From Desulfitibacter sp. BRH_c19 (lineage in GTDB: Bacteria; Bacillota; DSM-16504; Desulfitibacterales; Desulfitibacteraceae), in NCBI GenBank assembly GCA_001515945.1, contig LOER01000036.1:122692-186691 (forward strand): a DNA stretch of 64,000 nt, given 5' to 3'. Below the pieces are notes generated by a model, which saw only the letters and a program-made list of their open reading frames with translations, was not told where the DNA came from and did no database searches. This document shows positions 26,589-36,107 of this stretch, piece after piece. Positions within the stretch are counted from its first letter, which is position 1; each line of letters opens with the position of its first letter. Both the position numbers and the translations under genes were made by a program.

Positions 26589-28406
26589 ATGAGGAGACTA
26601 ATTAGAAGTATTAAGGGTCGATTGCTGCTTACCTACATTATTCTGATAACTTTTTCTTTCATCTTGCTTGGTACTAGTTTGAAATATCCTATGGAAAGAT
26701 ATTTTATGGAAAATATTGAGGAGCATCTCCTCACAGAGACTATGATTGTAAAGGGTTTCTTAACGCAAGAGAAATCCTTTTCACAAAAGTGGAAAGGAAA
26801 TCACCATCAACTTGATCGATTAATAAAAGAAATTGCAAAAGATATTGAGACAAGAATTACGATTATTGCCTTAGATGGTGAAGTTTTGGCCGATTCTCAT
26901 GAAGCAGCAGCAGTCATGGAAAATCATAGAACCAGACCGGAAGTAATGGAGGCTATTGATAGAAGAGATGCAGCTACCTACGAGCGATATAGTACTACTG
27001 TGGAGTCACAGATGCTCTATTTGGCATTACCCGTAGAGGAAGACGGGCAGCTGTTTGGGGTAATAAGGTTAGCATTGCCCTTAAGTAGCATCCATGAGGC
27101 CCTGGCCAGAATGAGAAATACAATTAACCTTAGTATCTTATTCATTACAGTCATTGCTATCTTAATTAGTGTGAGGCTTGCAAGTTCTATTACAAAACCA
27201 ATTGAGGAATTAAATGTCACTGCTAAGGACATTGCAAAGGGAAACTGGAGTAAGCGAGCTTTTCCTAGAACTGATGACGAAGTTGGAGATTTAGCTAACT
27301 CTCTAAACTACATGACAGATACTCTTCAAGAAAAAATAGGGGAACTAGAAACAAGTAAAGCAAAGTTAGAGGCTATTTTAAATAACATGTCAAGTGGGGT
27401 CTTAGTGCTGAATTCCCGGGGAAAAATTGAAATGGTAAACCCAGCAGCAATCAGACTCTTAAACATAAATCTTAAAAATCTTAAGGAGAAACAAAGTTTT
27501 CGGGTCTTTAGAAATTATGAGTTGAATTCTAAAATAGAAGAAGCCTTAGCTAGTCAACAACGCTTAAAATGTGAATTAAACATTTCCCATCCATATGACA
27601 GAATATTAGAAGCTGATTTAATTCCTGTAGTGACTAATAATAAACTGACCGCATTAATTGTTGTCATACATGATATCACAGAATTGCAGAATCTAGCTCA
27701 GATGAAGACTGAGTTTGTGGGAAATGCTTCTCATGAGTTACGTACACCCCTAACATCTATTAAAGGCTTTGCAGAAACCTTATTAAATGGCGCCATGGAA
27801 GATCCAGTTATCAGAGAGAAATTCATTAAAATTATTGACTCTGAGGCTGATAGGTTAATTAGAGTTACAGATGGATTGCTTGACCTTTCTAAAGCAGAGG
27901 CCCAAAAAGGAGTACTTGTAAAAGAACCTATTGATATATTAAGAACGATTGAAAATACTTTGTCCAGTATAAATCCTAAAATTATTGAGGAAGACTTAGA
28001 GGTTGTGCTTGAAATTCCTAAGGAAATGCCAATGGTTGAGGCCAATGAAGATGCATTGACTAGAATATTATTAAATCTACTGGACAATGCAATCAAGTAT
28101 ACTAGTAATCAAGCTTCTGGGAAAGAGAAGGGGAAGATAGGAGTAAAGGTAGTACCTACTCAAAAGGAAGTTAAAATACATGTTTGGGATACTGGGGTAG
28201 GTATTCCAAAGGAGGACCAGCCTAGGGTATTTGAAAGGTTTTACCGGGTAGATAAGGCAAGATCAAGGGTCTTGGGTGGTACAGGCTTGGGATTAGCCAT
28301 AGCAAAGCATCTTGTTGAAGCTCACAATGGAAAAATCGGGGTGAAAAGCACACCAGGTAAAGGAAGCACCTTCTGGTTCTCGTTGCCACTAAAATGCCCA
28401 ACGTAA
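26589..28406 (+). CDS. phoR: Sensor histidine kinase PhoR
   Basis: A 605-residue membrane kinase. TM1 at residues 10-30, an extracytoplasmic sensor region (about 30-175), TM2 (about 178-200), HAMP, a PAS-type domain (LEAILNNMSSGVLVLN), HisKA with the phosphoacceptor His in NASHELRTPLTSIKGF, and HATPase (NLLDNAIKYT, DTGVGIPKEDQPRVF, GGTGLGLAIAK). It phosphorylates PhoP when phosphate is low. The terminator hairpin overlaps its stop. Confidence 0.95.
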   Translation: MRRLIRSIKGRLLLTYIILITFSFILLGTSLKYPMERYFMENIEEHLLTETMIVKGFLTQEKSFSQKWKGNHHQLDRLIKEIAKDIETRITIIALDGEVLADSHEAAAVMENHRTRPEVMEAIDRRDAATYERYSTTVESQMLYLALPVEEDGQLFGVIRLALPLSSIHEALARMRNTINLSILFITVIAILISVRLASSITKPIEELNVTAKDIAKGNWSKRAFPRTDDEVGDLANSLNYMTDTLQEKIGELETSKAKLEAILNNMSSGVLVLNSRGKIEMVNPAAIRLLNINLKNLKEKQSFRVFRNYELNSKIEEALASQQRLKCELNISHPYDRILEADLIPVVTNNKLTALIVVIHDITELQNLAQMKTEFVGNASHELRTPLTSIKGFAETLLNGAMEDPVIREKFIKIIDSEADRLIRVTDGLLDLSKAEAQKGVLVKEPIDILRTIENTLSSINPKIIEEDLEVVLEIPKEMPMVEANEDALTRILLNLLDNAIKYTSNQASGKEKGKIGVKVVPTQKEVKIHVWDTGVGIPKEDQPRVFERFYRVDKARSRVLGGTGLGLAIAKHLVEAHNGKIGVKSTPGKGSTFWFSLPLKCPT

Positions 28407-28425
28407 AGCTGGGGCATTTTTAATA
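28391..28425 (+). terminator. Terminator overlapping the end of phoR
   Basis: AAATGCCC (28391-28398) and GGGGCATTTTT (about 28412-28422). The phoR stop codon lies in the loop. Confidence 0.75.
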
Positions 28426-28439
28426 TATTTTTTGGCAAC

Positions 28440-29237
28440 TTATAGTTTATCCTGTTTATCTAAAGCTTTTAATATACCGTACATGATTGACTGTGGTCTG
28501 GGAGGGCAACCGGGAATATAGACATCCACAGGTACGATACAATCAATGCCATTTCTTGTGGCATAATTATCCTTAAAAATCCCACCACTACAGGCACATG
28601 CTCCAACAGCTACAACAAATTTGGCATCAGGTGCTGCATTATACGTTTTAACCAGGGCAAGCTCCATGTTTCTTGTGGCGGTACCTGTTACCAGCAGCAT
28701 ATCCGCATGTCTTGGAGATGCAACAAAATGAATCCCTAATCTTTCCAAATCATTAAATGGATTGTTTAATGCATTAATTTCATAATCACAACCATTACAT
28801 GAACCTGCATCAACTTCTCTAATTTGAAGGCTTCTTTGATAAACTTGGGCAATTTTCTTTTTAACTCTTTCACATATTACCTCATAAGATTCATCAGGTA
28901 ATTCCCTTTCCTCAATAACTGCAGGTGTTTTTCTCAGGGCATTCCTAATCTTTTCCGCAAGTTCAAACTCATGGCTCATCTGTGCTGCACCTGTCGGGCA
29001 TATGTCTTCGCATAATGAACAAAACAAACACTCATCAATGTTTATTCCAATATCCTTATTACCTTTGTCCATGATAATGGCAGAGGAAGGGCATCTTGAA
29101 ACACACTCACCGCAGAGTATGCATTTTGACTTATCTATTTCAGGTTTTCCTACAAAAAGACTTGAATCTATAGTCTTATTAGGGTATTCCACAGTAAGCC
29201 TAGGATACTTAATTATTTTTTTCAGCATATTAAACAT
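28440..29237 (-). CDS. Ehr/Hyf complex small subunit (NuoB-like) fused to a 2[4Fe-4S] ferredoxin
   Basis: A 265-residue protein. Residues 30-95 carry two [4Fe-4S] motifs (CILCGECVSRCPSSAI, CLFCSLCEDICPTGAA), as in HyfH. The C-terminal part is the NuoB/HyfI small subunit with its cluster Cys in GSCNGCDYEINAL, GACACSGG and YIPGCPPRP. Fusion of the HyfH-type and HyfI-type parts in one polypeptide is notable. It passes electrons between ferredoxin-like donors and the complex core. It is the last gene of the six-gene operon. Confidence 0.88.
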   Translation of the reverse strand: MFNMLKKIIKYPRLTVEYPNKTIDSSLFVGKPEIDKSKCILCGECVSRCPSSAIIMDKGNKDIGINIDECLFCSLCEDICPTGAAQMSHEFELAEKIRNALRKTPAVIEERELPDESYEVICERVKKKIAQVYQRSLQIREVDAGSCNGCDYEINALNNPFNDLERLGIHFVASPRHADMLLVTGTATRNMELALVKTYNAAPDAKFVVAVGACACSGGIFKDNYATRNGIDCIVPVDVYIPGCPPRPQSIMYGILKALDKQDKL

Positions 29238-29250
29238 ATTTTACCCACCT

Positions 29251-30834
29251 TTATAAGTCATTTCCTGCATATGAAAGGTTAAAACTCTTATTGATTAAAG
29301 GAAAGTCTGGTACCGTATTGCCCTTTACTGCATGGCATACCGCTGGCCAGTTGCAGAAAGAAGGCGTTCTTACTTTGTACCTGAATAGGCTATTGTTTTT
29401 TCCAGTCATGACCCAGTGAATATTTTCTCCTCTAGGAGACTCTGTCATCCCGAAAGCAAACTGAAAGGGTTGAACTTCCTTAACAGGTTCCAGAATTTTT
29501 CCTTCGGGCATCGCTTCCATAGCTTTAATGATCAAACCTATTGATTCAAAACTTTCTTCTATCTTGAGATTCATTCTACAGTTGACATCTCCATTATTAT
29601 GCTCAGGTACTGTGAACTCAAGCTTTGCATATGCCTCATATGGAAATGATTTTCTCACATCATAACGTACACCTGCTGAACGTCCACCTGGACCAACAGC
29701 ATTTAAATCAACAGCGATATTATGGTGAAGAACTCCTGTATTCTCCACCCTGTCAATAAACATACTCTTTGATTTTATAATCTTGACAGTATCATCAAGT
29801 TCCTTTTTTATCTTTGTTAAATGTTCAAGTATCCTTTTTTCCTTCCCTGCCACAAAATCTTTTCTTACTCCTCCAAGTGTGTTAACACTTCTTAAAAACC
29901 TCATTCCACAAAGCTCATCAGCAATTATATACGCCCATCCTCGTAGCATTCTAAACTGGAAGGCTGCAAATCCATACGCTGTATCTAGACATATTCCAGC
30001 AAGATCTCCAAGATGGCTGGTAAGCCTCTCAAGCTCAGCAAAGATAACCCTTGTGTATTGTGCCCGTTCTGGGATTAAGACTCCGGCGATTTTTTCTATT
30101 GCTTGGCAGTATGCTAGTGAGTTTGAGAAAGTTTCATCTCCAGATATGCGTTCCGACACGAATAGGCACCGTTCAATACTTGATCCTTCACACATTTTTT
30201 CGATTCCCTTGTGAACAAAATATAGCTGTGCTTCCAGATTTATGATGGGCTCTCCTGCCACACTAAACCTAAAATGGCCTGGTTCAATAATTCCCGCATG
30301 GACAGGTCCTACCGGAATCTCAAAAATTCCATCACCTGTTATCTTCGTAAAAGGTATAACTTTTTTTACAAAGGTTGGTTTGCATTTCAAATCGAAATCC
30401 TTCCGCAATGGAAAGTTTTCATCCGGCCAGTTACTGTGAAATACAAGTCTTTTTGGATCGGGATGTCCTAATGGAATTAACCCAAACATATCATTAATTT
30501 CCCTTTCATATAGAGCCGCTGCATGGACTTTATCACTAATTGACTGAAAGGTCTGCACCTCTGGGTCAACTGTGGCTTTAATAACCAGTAATAGACCATT
30601 GTCCCTTGCGGCAAAAGTATAATAAACCGCATACTTTCCTGAAAGGCTTCTCTCATCGTTTGCAAAAAGGGATACAAGGGGAAATAATAATTCCCTGTTG
30701 ATAAAAATGCAGATATCTTCTATTTTATTAGCATTAACATCTAGATAAAGTTCATTTGAGTTAGCGATAATACTATTGTATATATCATCAGAGAATATTT
30801 CTGATAGTTTCTTGTTCAATGCCTTACATTTCAT
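29251..30834 (-). CDS. Ehr/Hyf complex large subunit, NuoC-NuoD fusion without Ni ligands
   Basis: A 527-residue fusion like HycE/HyfG. Residues 1-165 are NuoC-like (YEREINDMFGLIPLGHPDP). The rest is the 49-kDa/hydrogenase large subunit fold (GPVHAGIIEPGHFRFSV, ERLTSHLGDLAGI, SPRGENIHWVM). In active group-4 NiFe hydrogenases the N-terminal motif is RXCGXC; here the aligned segment reads RISGDETF, so both Cys are gone. The C-terminal DPCXXC is also absent (end LINKSFNLSYAGNDL). It therefore should not bind Ni and should not make hydrogen, which places it among energy-converting hydrogenase-related complexes. Confidence 0.9.
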   Translation of the reverse strand: MKCKALNKKLSEIFSDDIYNSIIANSNELYLDVNANKIEDICIFINRELLFPLVSLFANDERSLSGKYAVYYTFAARDNGLLLVIKATVDPEVQTFQSISDKVHAAALYEREINDMFGLIPLGHPDPKRLVFHSNWPDENFPLRKDFDLKCKPTFVKKVIPFTKITGDGIFEIPVGPVHAGIIEPGHFRFSVAGEPIINLEAQLYFVHKGIEKMCEGSSIERCLFVSERISGDETFSNSLAYCQAIEKIAGVLIPERAQYTRVIFAELERLTSHLGDLAGICLDTAYGFAAFQFRMLRGWAYIIADELCGMRFLRSVNTLGGVRKDFVAGKEKRILEHLTKIKKELDDTVKIIKSKSMFIDRVENTGVLHHNIAVDLNAVGPGGRSAGVRYDVRKSFPYEAYAKLEFTVPEHNNGDVNCRMNLKIEESFESIGLIIKAMEAMPEGKILEPVKEVQPFQFAFGMTESPRGENIHWVMTGKNNSLFRYKVRTPSFCNWPAVCHAVKGNTVPDFPLINKSFNLSYAGNDL

Positions 30835-30839
30835 CTACG

Positions 30840-32312
30840 TTACCCCCCAAGTATAATTGTTTGAGCCTTAATAATCAGATCACCTAATTCATTTGGAATA
30901 TATATCCCGGAAATAGATATCACGAGAAGAAGTAAAACTATAGCGGCAGTACCAGGAATATTGAACTCTCCAGGTTTTAAATCCTGTGTACCTCGGTCAC
31001 CGTAAAACATCCTAAATAGATTCAGTACAATTCCCATAAAAACAATTGATAGAAGAGTTACCAGAAGCACCCCTAAAATGGGAGTATCATTTTCAAAAGC
31101 TGATAGTATGATGTTGAACTTACTGGCAAAAACACTAAAAGGAGGAGTCCCTGCTATAGCAAACAAACCTAGCATAAAGGCGGTACCTGTAACAGGAAGT
31201 ATCTTGAGGACGCCTTTGATTTTCGAAATCTTTCCCGAATGATATTTTTGCATAATACTCCCTGAACAAAGAAAAAGCATTGATTTTGTAAATGAATGGT
31301 TGATCATATGGAATAACGCTGCAAATATTGATCCAGGAGTAAAGATGCCTATTGCAAATGCGATAATCCCCATATGTTCAATGCTGGAGTATGCCAGCAG
31401 AGTTTTATATTCTTTTTGGGTAAGGATGACTATGGCAGCAAGTGCTACAGATAATAATCCCAAGGCTATTAAAAGTCTTCCGGTAAAAATGCTGCTTCCT
31501 AGATTTTTATTTACTATAGCCACAGTCCTGATAATTCCATACATGGCACTATTTAATAAAACACCTGACAAGAGTGCACTAATTGGTGCGGGAGCTTGGC
31601 TGTGTGCACCGGGAAGCCATGTATGCATTGGAGAAAGCCCTGCCTTGGTTCCAAATCCTATAAGAATAAACATAAAGGCTAGTCTTAATATGGAACTTTC
31701 TAGGAGTGTTGCATGATCAAACAATGCTGTCCAGTCAAGTAGTTGTGAATCTTGTAATACATTTAGGGAAGATAGATGTAAGAAAATAATACCCAAAAGG
31801 GCAAAGGCAATTCCTACAGAACAGATGATTATATACTTCCATGCTGCTTCTAAAGACTGCTTATTATTATAAAACCCTACCAGGAATGCTGAAGCCAAAG
31901 TAGTTGCTTCGATTGCAATCCACATGATACCCATATTTTTCACCGTCAAAGCAAGGACCATGGTAAACATGAAAGAATACATCAAAATATAGTAAAGTCT
32001 TAATCTTGCGGTGTCTATCTTTCCATGTTTTAATTCCTCATTCAGATAACCAATTGAATAGATACTCACGATGAAACCTAAAACTATTACTATATCAAGC
32101 ACAATAATGCTTAAAGCATCAACGTAATAGAACCCCCAAAAGGCGGAATATTCAACTGTATCGTATAGAATTACACTTTTGGTTAAGAATACTGATACAA
32201 TCAGCAAAATAGTTGAAGATGCTATGCTTAATCCGTGTAGCAAGCGTCTTCCCCTAAAAAGCATAAATAGAATAACTGTAATAACTGGTAAAGCCAGCAG
32301 AATAAATCCCAT
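30840..32312 (-). CDS. Ehr/Hyf antiporter-like membrane subunit (HyfF/NuoN-like)
   Basis: A 490-residue protein with about 14 hydrophobic segments. The proton-channel signatures WIAIEATTLASAFLVG (Glu about residue 136) and GFGTKAGLSPMHTWLPGAHS (Lys about residue 224) are present. These subunits resemble Mrp antiporters and pump protons or sodium. A gap of 4 bases separates its start from the gene before it. Confidence 0.92.
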   Translation of the reverse strand: MGFILLALPVITVILFMLFRGRRLLHGLSIASSTILLIVSVFLTKSVILYDTVEYSAFWGFYYVDALSIIVLDIVIVLGFIVSIYSIGYLNEELKHGKIDTARLRLYYILMYSFMFTMVLALTVKNMGIMWIAIEATTLASAFLVGFYNNKQSLEAAWKYIIICSVGIAFALLGIIFLHLSSLNVLQDSQLLDWTALFDHATLLESSILRLAFMFILIGFGTKAGLSPMHTWLPGAHSQAPAPISALLSGVLLNSAMYGIIRTVAIVNKNLGSSIFTGRLLIALGLLSVALAAIVILTQKEYKTLLAYSSIEHMGIIAFAIGIFTPGSIFAALFHMINHSFTKSMLFLCSGSIMQKYHSGKISKIKGVLKILPVTGTAFMLGLFAIAGTPPFSVFASKFNIILSAFENDTPILGVLLVTLLSIVFMGIVLNLFRMFYGDRGTQDLKPGEFNIPGTAAIVLLLLVISISGIYIPNELGDLIIKAQTIILGG

Positions 32313-32316
32313 ATTG

Positions 32317-32973
32317 CTATCCTCTCAAATTCTTTAGTTTGTTTATGTCAATCGAGTCAAATTCTTCATTGATCTTAAATACCATGATTCCCATAATTAA
32401 TACTGCTGTTAAAATGTCTATAAAAATACCCAAATCCACAATGAATGGCATCCCATGTGTAGCAAATATGGCTGTAACAAAAAGTCCGTTTTCAATTACA
32501 AGAAATCCTACAATCTGACCAATGGCTTTCTTGCGAGTAATCATAAAGTATAATCCTATGAGGACTACAGAAACCATATTCACTACTTGCATATTTACGG
32601 TACCAGCGTTGATATCTTTAATGGTTGAAAGCGAAAAGAATGAGAATACTACTAGAATGCAGCATACAAAGACATGCAACGGTATATTGAAAAAGAAGTC
32701 CTTTTCTACTTTATACTGAACTTTGTCATAAGCTTTATTTAAAAGGTTTGGTATATAGATTACCTTCAAAACAATCATGATCAAACAAACCACAAGTATA
32801 TCAATGTGGCCTTCAGTTTGCAGGCTTTGAATGCCCATGATTCCTGTTGCAAAAGCAATTAGAATGGATTGTATTCTGAAGGTCCTTATATACGACTTAA
32901 CCCTTTTATTAGCTACAAGAATAAAGGATGAAAATAAGATTAATACTGATAGTGCATCAAGATAATTAGCCAT
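32317..32973 (-). CDS. Ehr/Hyf membrane subunit HyfE-like (extended NuoK)
   Basis: A 218-residue membrane protein with about six helices. Its length fits HyfE (216 residues in E. coli), which has a NuoK-like C-terminal half (FLVIENGLFVTAIFATHGM). I use ATG 32973 because GGAGG lies 5 bases upstream; it overlaps the previous gene slightly. The stop is TAG. Confidence 0.85.
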   Translation of the reverse strand: MANYLDALSVLILFSSFILVANKRVKSYIRTFRIQSILIAFATGIMGIQSLQTEGHIDILVVCLIMIVLKVIYIPNLLNKAYDKVQYKVEKDFFFNIPLHVFVCCILVVFSFFSLSTIKDINAGTVNMQVVNMVSVVLIGLYFMITRKKAIGQIVGFLVIENGLFVTAIFATHGMPFIVDLGIFIDILTAVLIMGIMVFKINEEFDSIDINKLKNLRG

Positions 32974-32975
32974 TG

Positions 32976-33923
32976 CTACCTCCAAAGAACAAGATAATTT
33001 AGAAATCCTAAAAAAGATAAAATAAATGATAGGGCCGCTAGGTTAGGTACACTTAAAAGACGAAACTTGACTGTACTGATCTCTATAACGGCAATTAATA
33101 CAGATATAACAATAACTTTGAGCACATAAATTAGAAGCGAAAGCATAATCGCACCTATACCGACCATTCCAATAAGCTGGTCATGGGGCATAAAGATATT
33201 AACTACAAATGTAATAAACACCAGCTGTTTGATTACGGCACTAAGTTCCATCAAGGCTAGGTGCCTTCCTGAATATTCAAGAATCATTGCTTCATGAACC
33301 ATAGTAAGTTCAAGATGTGTTGCTGGGTCATCCACAGGAATTCTCGAGGATTCAGTAACAATGATGACAAGAAATGCAAGAAAAACTACTAAATATACAG
33401 GATGAGCTAGCGGCAGACCTGCAAATTGGGCGGTGGTCATCATCTGATATACGGAAGTTGACTTAGAGATAAGGCCAATTGTTATTACTGAAACAATTAT
33501 CGATGGTTCCATCAAAGATGAAATCATGGCCTCCCTGCTACTTCCCATACCCCCAAATGTACTAGCTGTGTCCAGTCCAGCAAGCACCATAAAAAATCTA
33601 CCCAAGGCTAGGAGGTAAATAAGCATGATTGCATCTCCTGGAAAGGCTGCTGGTGTGATCATCGTTGATACTGGTACAAATAAGGCTGCAGTAACTGCAG
33701 TAGAAAACACGATATAGGGTGTTGCTTTAAAAATCCATGAAGACACCTCTGAAACAACTGCACTCTTGTGAAACAATTTCCTCAAATCAAAGTACATTTG
33801 TAGTAAAGGTGCTCCCTTTCTTTTCTGTGTAAGAGCTTTCACTTTCTGTATCACACCGTTGACCAAAGGTGCCAGTAAAATTATTACTAGTATTTGAACC
33901 AATATATAAACAAAAGTGCTCAT
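32976..33923 (-). CDS. Ehr/Hyf membrane subunit HyfC-like (NuoH-like)
   Basis: A 315-residue membrane protein with eight predicted helices. The conserved NuoH/HyfC loop with charged residues is present (RIPVDDPATHLELTMVHEAM, about residue 195). It anchors the hydrophilic arm to the membrane. AAGGAGAG precedes the ATG. The stop is TAG. Confidence 0.92.
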   Translation of the reverse strand: MSTFVYILVQILVIILLAPLVNGVIQKVKALTQKRKGAPLLQMYFDLRKLFHKSAVVSEVSSWIFKATPYIVFSTAVTAALFVPVSTMITPAAFPGDAIMLIYLLALGRFFMVLAGLDTASTFGGMGSSREAMISSLMEPSIIVSVITIGLISKSTSVYQMMTTAQFAGLPLAHPVYLVVFLAFLVIIVTESSRIPVDDPATHLELTMVHEAMILEYSGRHLALMELSAVIKQLVFITFVVNIFMPHDQLIGMVGIGAIMLSLLIYVLKVIVISVLIAVIEISTVKFRLLSVPNLAALSFILSFLGFLNYLVLWR

Positions 33924-33948
33924 GATAAGTCTCTCCTTTTACTTCTTC

Positions 33949-35970
33949 CTAAACAAGCCTGTTATATAACATTAGTGCCAGTACGGTTACTAGAATATAC
34001 AAAAGATACATGTGAATGCTTCCTGTTTGGATCGAAAGCTTTGTTTTGATTGAAAAGTTATTAATGAAGTGAAGCATTGGGTTATATAAGTACTTTTCAA
34101 ATATCGGCTCTGTAGAAACTTTATATTTTATTGAGGTAGGAAAATATGGTGATCGTCCTTGCTCAATTTCAAATTCTCTTTTTGGACGATATAAAATTCG
34201 AAAGATGATTCTAAGCGGCTTGGTAAACCCAGTAGCACTATATTGCATTCTGGAATTGTGTTTTCCGAAGCCGCAGTCCCAGGTTCCAGATTTTCTTTCT
34301 ACATACTTTCCTCCAATGAGTCGCATTAACAAAAATGCGAACAAAATGATTAAAGGTACAATAATTAATATTGATATAGGAGATATGCTACTACCTGAAA
34401 TATCCAAAGGATAATAAGCAATAAAAAATCCTCCTTGTAGCTGGTCTGCTATGGAGATGCCAGTCAAATCTAAAGCGACCTTGTCAACCATCTTTAGGAA
34501 AACTATAGGAAAAATACCTGCAGCAAGGCAAAATGTTGCAAGTATACCCATTCCAATATTCATTGTTACAGGAATCTTTTTCACGTCCACAGCATAATCG
34601 CTTCTGGGAAGGCCTAAAAAGGAAATTCCAAACAGTTTGACAAAGCATGCTGCTGCCAAAGCTCCAGACAGAGCGAGGGCTGTAATGGATAAAATAGATA
34701 CAATATTCATCCCGGCTTGTCCAGGGCTAATATTTGCAAAAAGTGACTGGTAGGTCAGCCATTCGCTTACAAAGCCGTTAAAAGGAACAACTGCCGATAT
34801 GGCAAGAGAAAAGCACAACATAAAAAACGCTGTAACGGGCAACTTTTTGATTAAGCCACCAAGTTGCTCCATATCTTTAGTATGAGTGGAATATTGGATT
34901 GCCCCTGCTCCAAGGAACAGGCCGCCTTTAAATAGTGTATGGTTAAAAGTATGAAAAAGAGATGCTGTAAGTGCTAAACCACCTAAAAATAAATTATTTT
35001 GAGCAAATGCAATAAAACTTACACCTAAACCAATCAGTATGACACCGATATTTTCAATACTACTGAATGCCAGAAGTCTCTTAATGTTATTTTCCATCAG
35101 AGCGTAAGCAATTCCCAACACAGCTGATACAACTCCAATACATAGGATCAAAATTCCCCACCATGTATGTTGGATATGCAAATAAAAAAGCAAAAATCGA
35201 ATTAGTCCATAGATAGCTGTTTTTATCATAATGCCAGACATCAGAGCAGATACATTGCTTGAAGCAGCTGGATGTGCGGAAGGTAGCCAGATGTGGAATG
35301 GAATCACTCCTGCTTTTGTACCAAACCCAATCAGAAACAGGACAAACATAATATTCTTAGCAAATCCAGGTATAGCATCCGAACTTCCAAATATGTCAAA
35401 GGAGTGAGTATAGCTGAACATGACCATGAAACCAATCAATAAAAATGCTGTACCTAGATGTGTCATGATAATGTATAGTGTTCCAGCCCTTTGGTTTTCT
35501 TCTTGCTCAGATTCAAATACTACTAGAAAATATGATAGTACAGCCATTGTCTCCCATGCGATAAAGAAAAAAACCGCATTGCCCGCAGTAATGACTAAAA
35601 ACATGGATAAAATAAAAGTTGCATACAGAAAATTATAAAGTCCTACGTTTCGTTTATCGTAATAATGGGAATTATACCCAATAGAGTAGATGGAGACGCA
35701 TAACACAAGTATGGACAATCCAAGCACAAAAAAGGCAGATAGATGGTCAATAACAAGATTTATAGAAATGAAAGGTATTTGGGAATCAAATATCGCCAGA
35801 TTAATGACATCATGACCAGAGATGATTTGTATAATAGAAGCTGCAGTCCCTAATAAGGCTGCAGCTATACATATTATGTTTGAAACAATGTTGACTAATT
35901 TGTGGTTTTTCATTAATACAAGGGAAATTACAGCAGCGCATAAATATAATAAAATAGTTACTTGAAACAA
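33949..35970 (-). CDS. Ehr/Hyf antiporter-like membrane subunit HyfB-like (NuoL-like)
   Basis: A 673-residue membrane protein with about 16 helices. It has the Glu of AWETMAVLSYFLVVF and the Lys of GFGTKAGVIPFHIWLPSAHP, both needed for ion translocation in Mrp-like subunits. It is the first gene of the operon. The operon order, HyfB-HyfC-HyfE-HyfF-HyfG-HyfI-like, has no formate dehydrogenase or hydrogenase maturation gene beside it. Stop TAG. Confidence 0.93.
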   Translation of the reverse strand: MFQVTILLYLCAAVISLVLMKNHKLVNIVSNIICIAAALLGTAASIIQIISGHDVINLAIFDSQIPFISINLVIDHLSAFFVLGLSILVLCVSIYSIGYNSHYYDKRNVGLYNFLYATFILSMFLVITAGNAVFFFIAWETMAVLSYFLVVFESEQEENQRAGTLYIIMTHLGTAFLLIGFMVMFSYTHSFDIFGSSDAIPGFAKNIMFVLFLIGFGTKAGVIPFHIWLPSAHPAASSNVSALMSGIMIKTAIYGLIRFLLFYLHIQHTWWGILILCIGVVSAVLGIAYALMENNIKRLLAFSSIENIGVILIGLGVSFIAFAQNNLFLGGLALTASLFHTFNHTLFKGGLFLGAGAIQYSTHTKDMEQLGGLIKKLPVTAFFMLCFSLAISAVVPFNGFVSEWLTYQSLFANISPGQAGMNIVSILSITALALSGALAAACFVKLFGISFLGLPRSDYAVDVKKIPVTMNIGMGILATFCLAAGIFPIVFLKMVDKVALDLTGISIADQLQGGFFIAYYPLDISGSSISPISILIIVPLIILFAFLLMRLIGGKYVERKSGTWDCGFGKHNSRMQYSATGFTKPLRIIFRILYRPKREFEIEQGRSPYFPTSIKYKVSTEPIFEKYLYNPMLHFINNFSIKTKLSIQTGSIHMYLLYILVTVLALMLYNRLV

Positions 35971-36005
35971 ATTACTAACCTTCTCTCTATTCTGTTTAAA
36001 AAGGG

Positions 36006-36034
36006 TTGATAGGTTATAATATAAGCATTATACT
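36006..36034 (+). promoter_or_regulatory. Sigma-A promoter for the tyrosine recombinase
   Basis: TTGATA (36006-36011), 17-base spacer, TATACT (36029-36034), reading toward the recombinase. Confidence 0.65.
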
Positions 36035-36042
36035 AGGTGTTA

Positions 36043-36076
36043 ATGTCCACTATTTGCTAGATTAACATGTCCACTA
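36043..36076 (+). repeat. Two ATGTCCACTA decamers upstream of the recombinase
   Basis: The decamer ATGTCCACTA occurs at 36043-36052 and 36067-36076, 24 bases apart, in the leader of the recombinase gene. Possible protein-binding sites; no evidence of function beyond repetition. Confidence 0.45.
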
Positions 36077-36107
36077 ATATTCGTCAACAGTTAAGGGGGT
36101 TCAATTT

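Noticed and set aside
29251..30834. Active NiFe hydrogenase or formate hydrogenlyase large subunit
   Set aside because: Both Ni-binding Cys motifs are missing in the translated sequence, so an active hydrogenase is not supported.
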